Assembly (NCBI RefSeq): GCF_016859125.1
Contig: NZ_CP069338.1
Location: forward strand, 2,480,001 to 2,544,000
From: Archangium violaceum
Lineage (GTDB): Bacteria; Myxococcota; Myxococcia; Myxococcales; Myxococcaceae
Direction of reading: 5' to 3'
DNA: 64,000 bases
Shown here: positions 63,678-64,000 of the stretch, piece by piece
Numbering within the stretch: position 1 is the first letter of the stretch
How the letters are laid out: every line of letters starts with the position of its first letter
Position numbers and translations under genes: made by a program
Notes under the pieces: model-generated
The model's input: the letters and a program-made list of their open reading frames with translations, nothing else
The model's database searches: none
Told to the model about the DNA's origin: nothing

Positions 63678-63800
63678 ACCGGCTCCCATCCTGCCCCATG
63701 AGAACCCACGAATGCACTGGAGCTGGAGCCATCCAAAAAGCTGATGGCTCATCCCCTCTCCCGTCTGGTTTCCCGAAGGCTTCGGGCGCACCTTGGGAGC

Positions 63801-64000
63801 ATGGACGAGAAACGACACTGGAGCGCCGGGCACGTGCTGGTCCCCCTTGGGGCGGTCGCCAGCCTGCTCCCCTTCGTATCCACCGGTGCCGCCCTGGTGG
63901 CGGGCATCGTCGTGGCCCTGCTCGTGGGCAACCCCTACGTGGAATGGACCCGCCGCGCCACGCACACCCTGCTGTCGCTCGCGGTGGTGGGACTCGGCGC
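63801..64000 (+). CDS. YeiH-family putative sulfate/anion exporter (N-terminal fragment)
   Basis: 66 residues visible; continues past the right edge. LVAGIVVALLVGNPYVEWTR and LLSLAVVGLG match the N-terminus of the YeiH (UPF0324) membrane family, in which the GNP motif follows the first segments. Start ATG 63801, with GGGAG upstream. Confidence 0.8.
   Translation, partial: MDEKRHWSAGHVLVPLGAVASLLPFVSTGAALVAGIVVALLVGNPYVEWTRRATHTLLSLAVVGLG

Overview
The window is high-GC DNA from a large-genome myxobacterium, most likely in the Cystobacterineae (Archangium/Cystobacter/Myxococcus relatives). The evidence is lineage-typical content: a MYXO-CTERM C-terminus, Sit-type polymorphic lipoprotein toxin/immunity pairs, a double-CXXCG immunity remnant, many Ser/Thr kinases, an FHA-sigma54 activator, a MHYT histidine kinase and GGTGA/AGGAGG-type ribosome binding sites. 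No species can be assigned from the sequence alone.

Layout. 1-9.1 kb: a cytochrome P450 cut by the window edge, a TerB-like protein, an OmpA/TSP3-repeat protein followed by an AgmC-like surface protein, a CheB methylesterase, and an unusual membrane-anchored GspE/PilB-type ATPase with a PEGA protein. 9.1-15.6 kb: a decayed BON-domain gene, a MauG/CcpA-type dihaem peroxidase, a complete ECF biotin-type transporter operon (A-T-Y), a type II NADH dehydrogenase and an M24 peptidase lipoprotein. 15.7-17.8 kb: a tRNA whose 3' half lies upstream of its 5' half (anticodon UCA), next to a two-gene AAA ATPase/DUF4276 (TOPRIM-like) cassette that looks like a defence system. 17.9-23.7 kb: a kelch lipoprotein, small proteins, a histidine kinase with a cytoplasmic PhnD-like sensor, and a PKHD hydroxylase. 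23.9-28.6 kb: an iron-uptake block (TonB, PepSY protein, TonB-dependent siderophore receptor) with two Fur-like palindromes.

28.7-31.6 kb: a lipoprotein toxin with a Tox-REase-5 domain and its Imm52 immunity protein. 31.6-40 kb: two Ser/Thr kinases around a lipoprotein, and an FHA/sigma54 activator. 40-45 kb: small proteins, two hydrolase/DUF4476 genes, cold-shock protein. 45.2-45.9 kb: the fused remains of a third toxin/immunity pair. 45.9-55.9 kb: two ECF sigma factors, a 1345-residue kinase-cyclase-ATPase-TPR protein, a badly deleted paralogue of it, a WbuC cupin, a response regulator and a MHYT histidine kinase. 56-64 kb: a membrane protein, a GDSL hydrolase, a CrtI-like oxidoreductase, a class II photolyase, a SitA5-like toxin with its DUF2019 immunity protein, an alpha/beta hydrolase and the start of a YeiH-type transporter.

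Themes: signalling (kinases, ECF sigmas, histidine kinases), kin discrimination by outer-membrane lipoprotein toxins (two intact pairs, one wreck), and iron acquisition. The most unusual item is the permuted tRNA-like locus at 15710-15800. No CRISPR array, rRNA, IS element or prophage module was seen.
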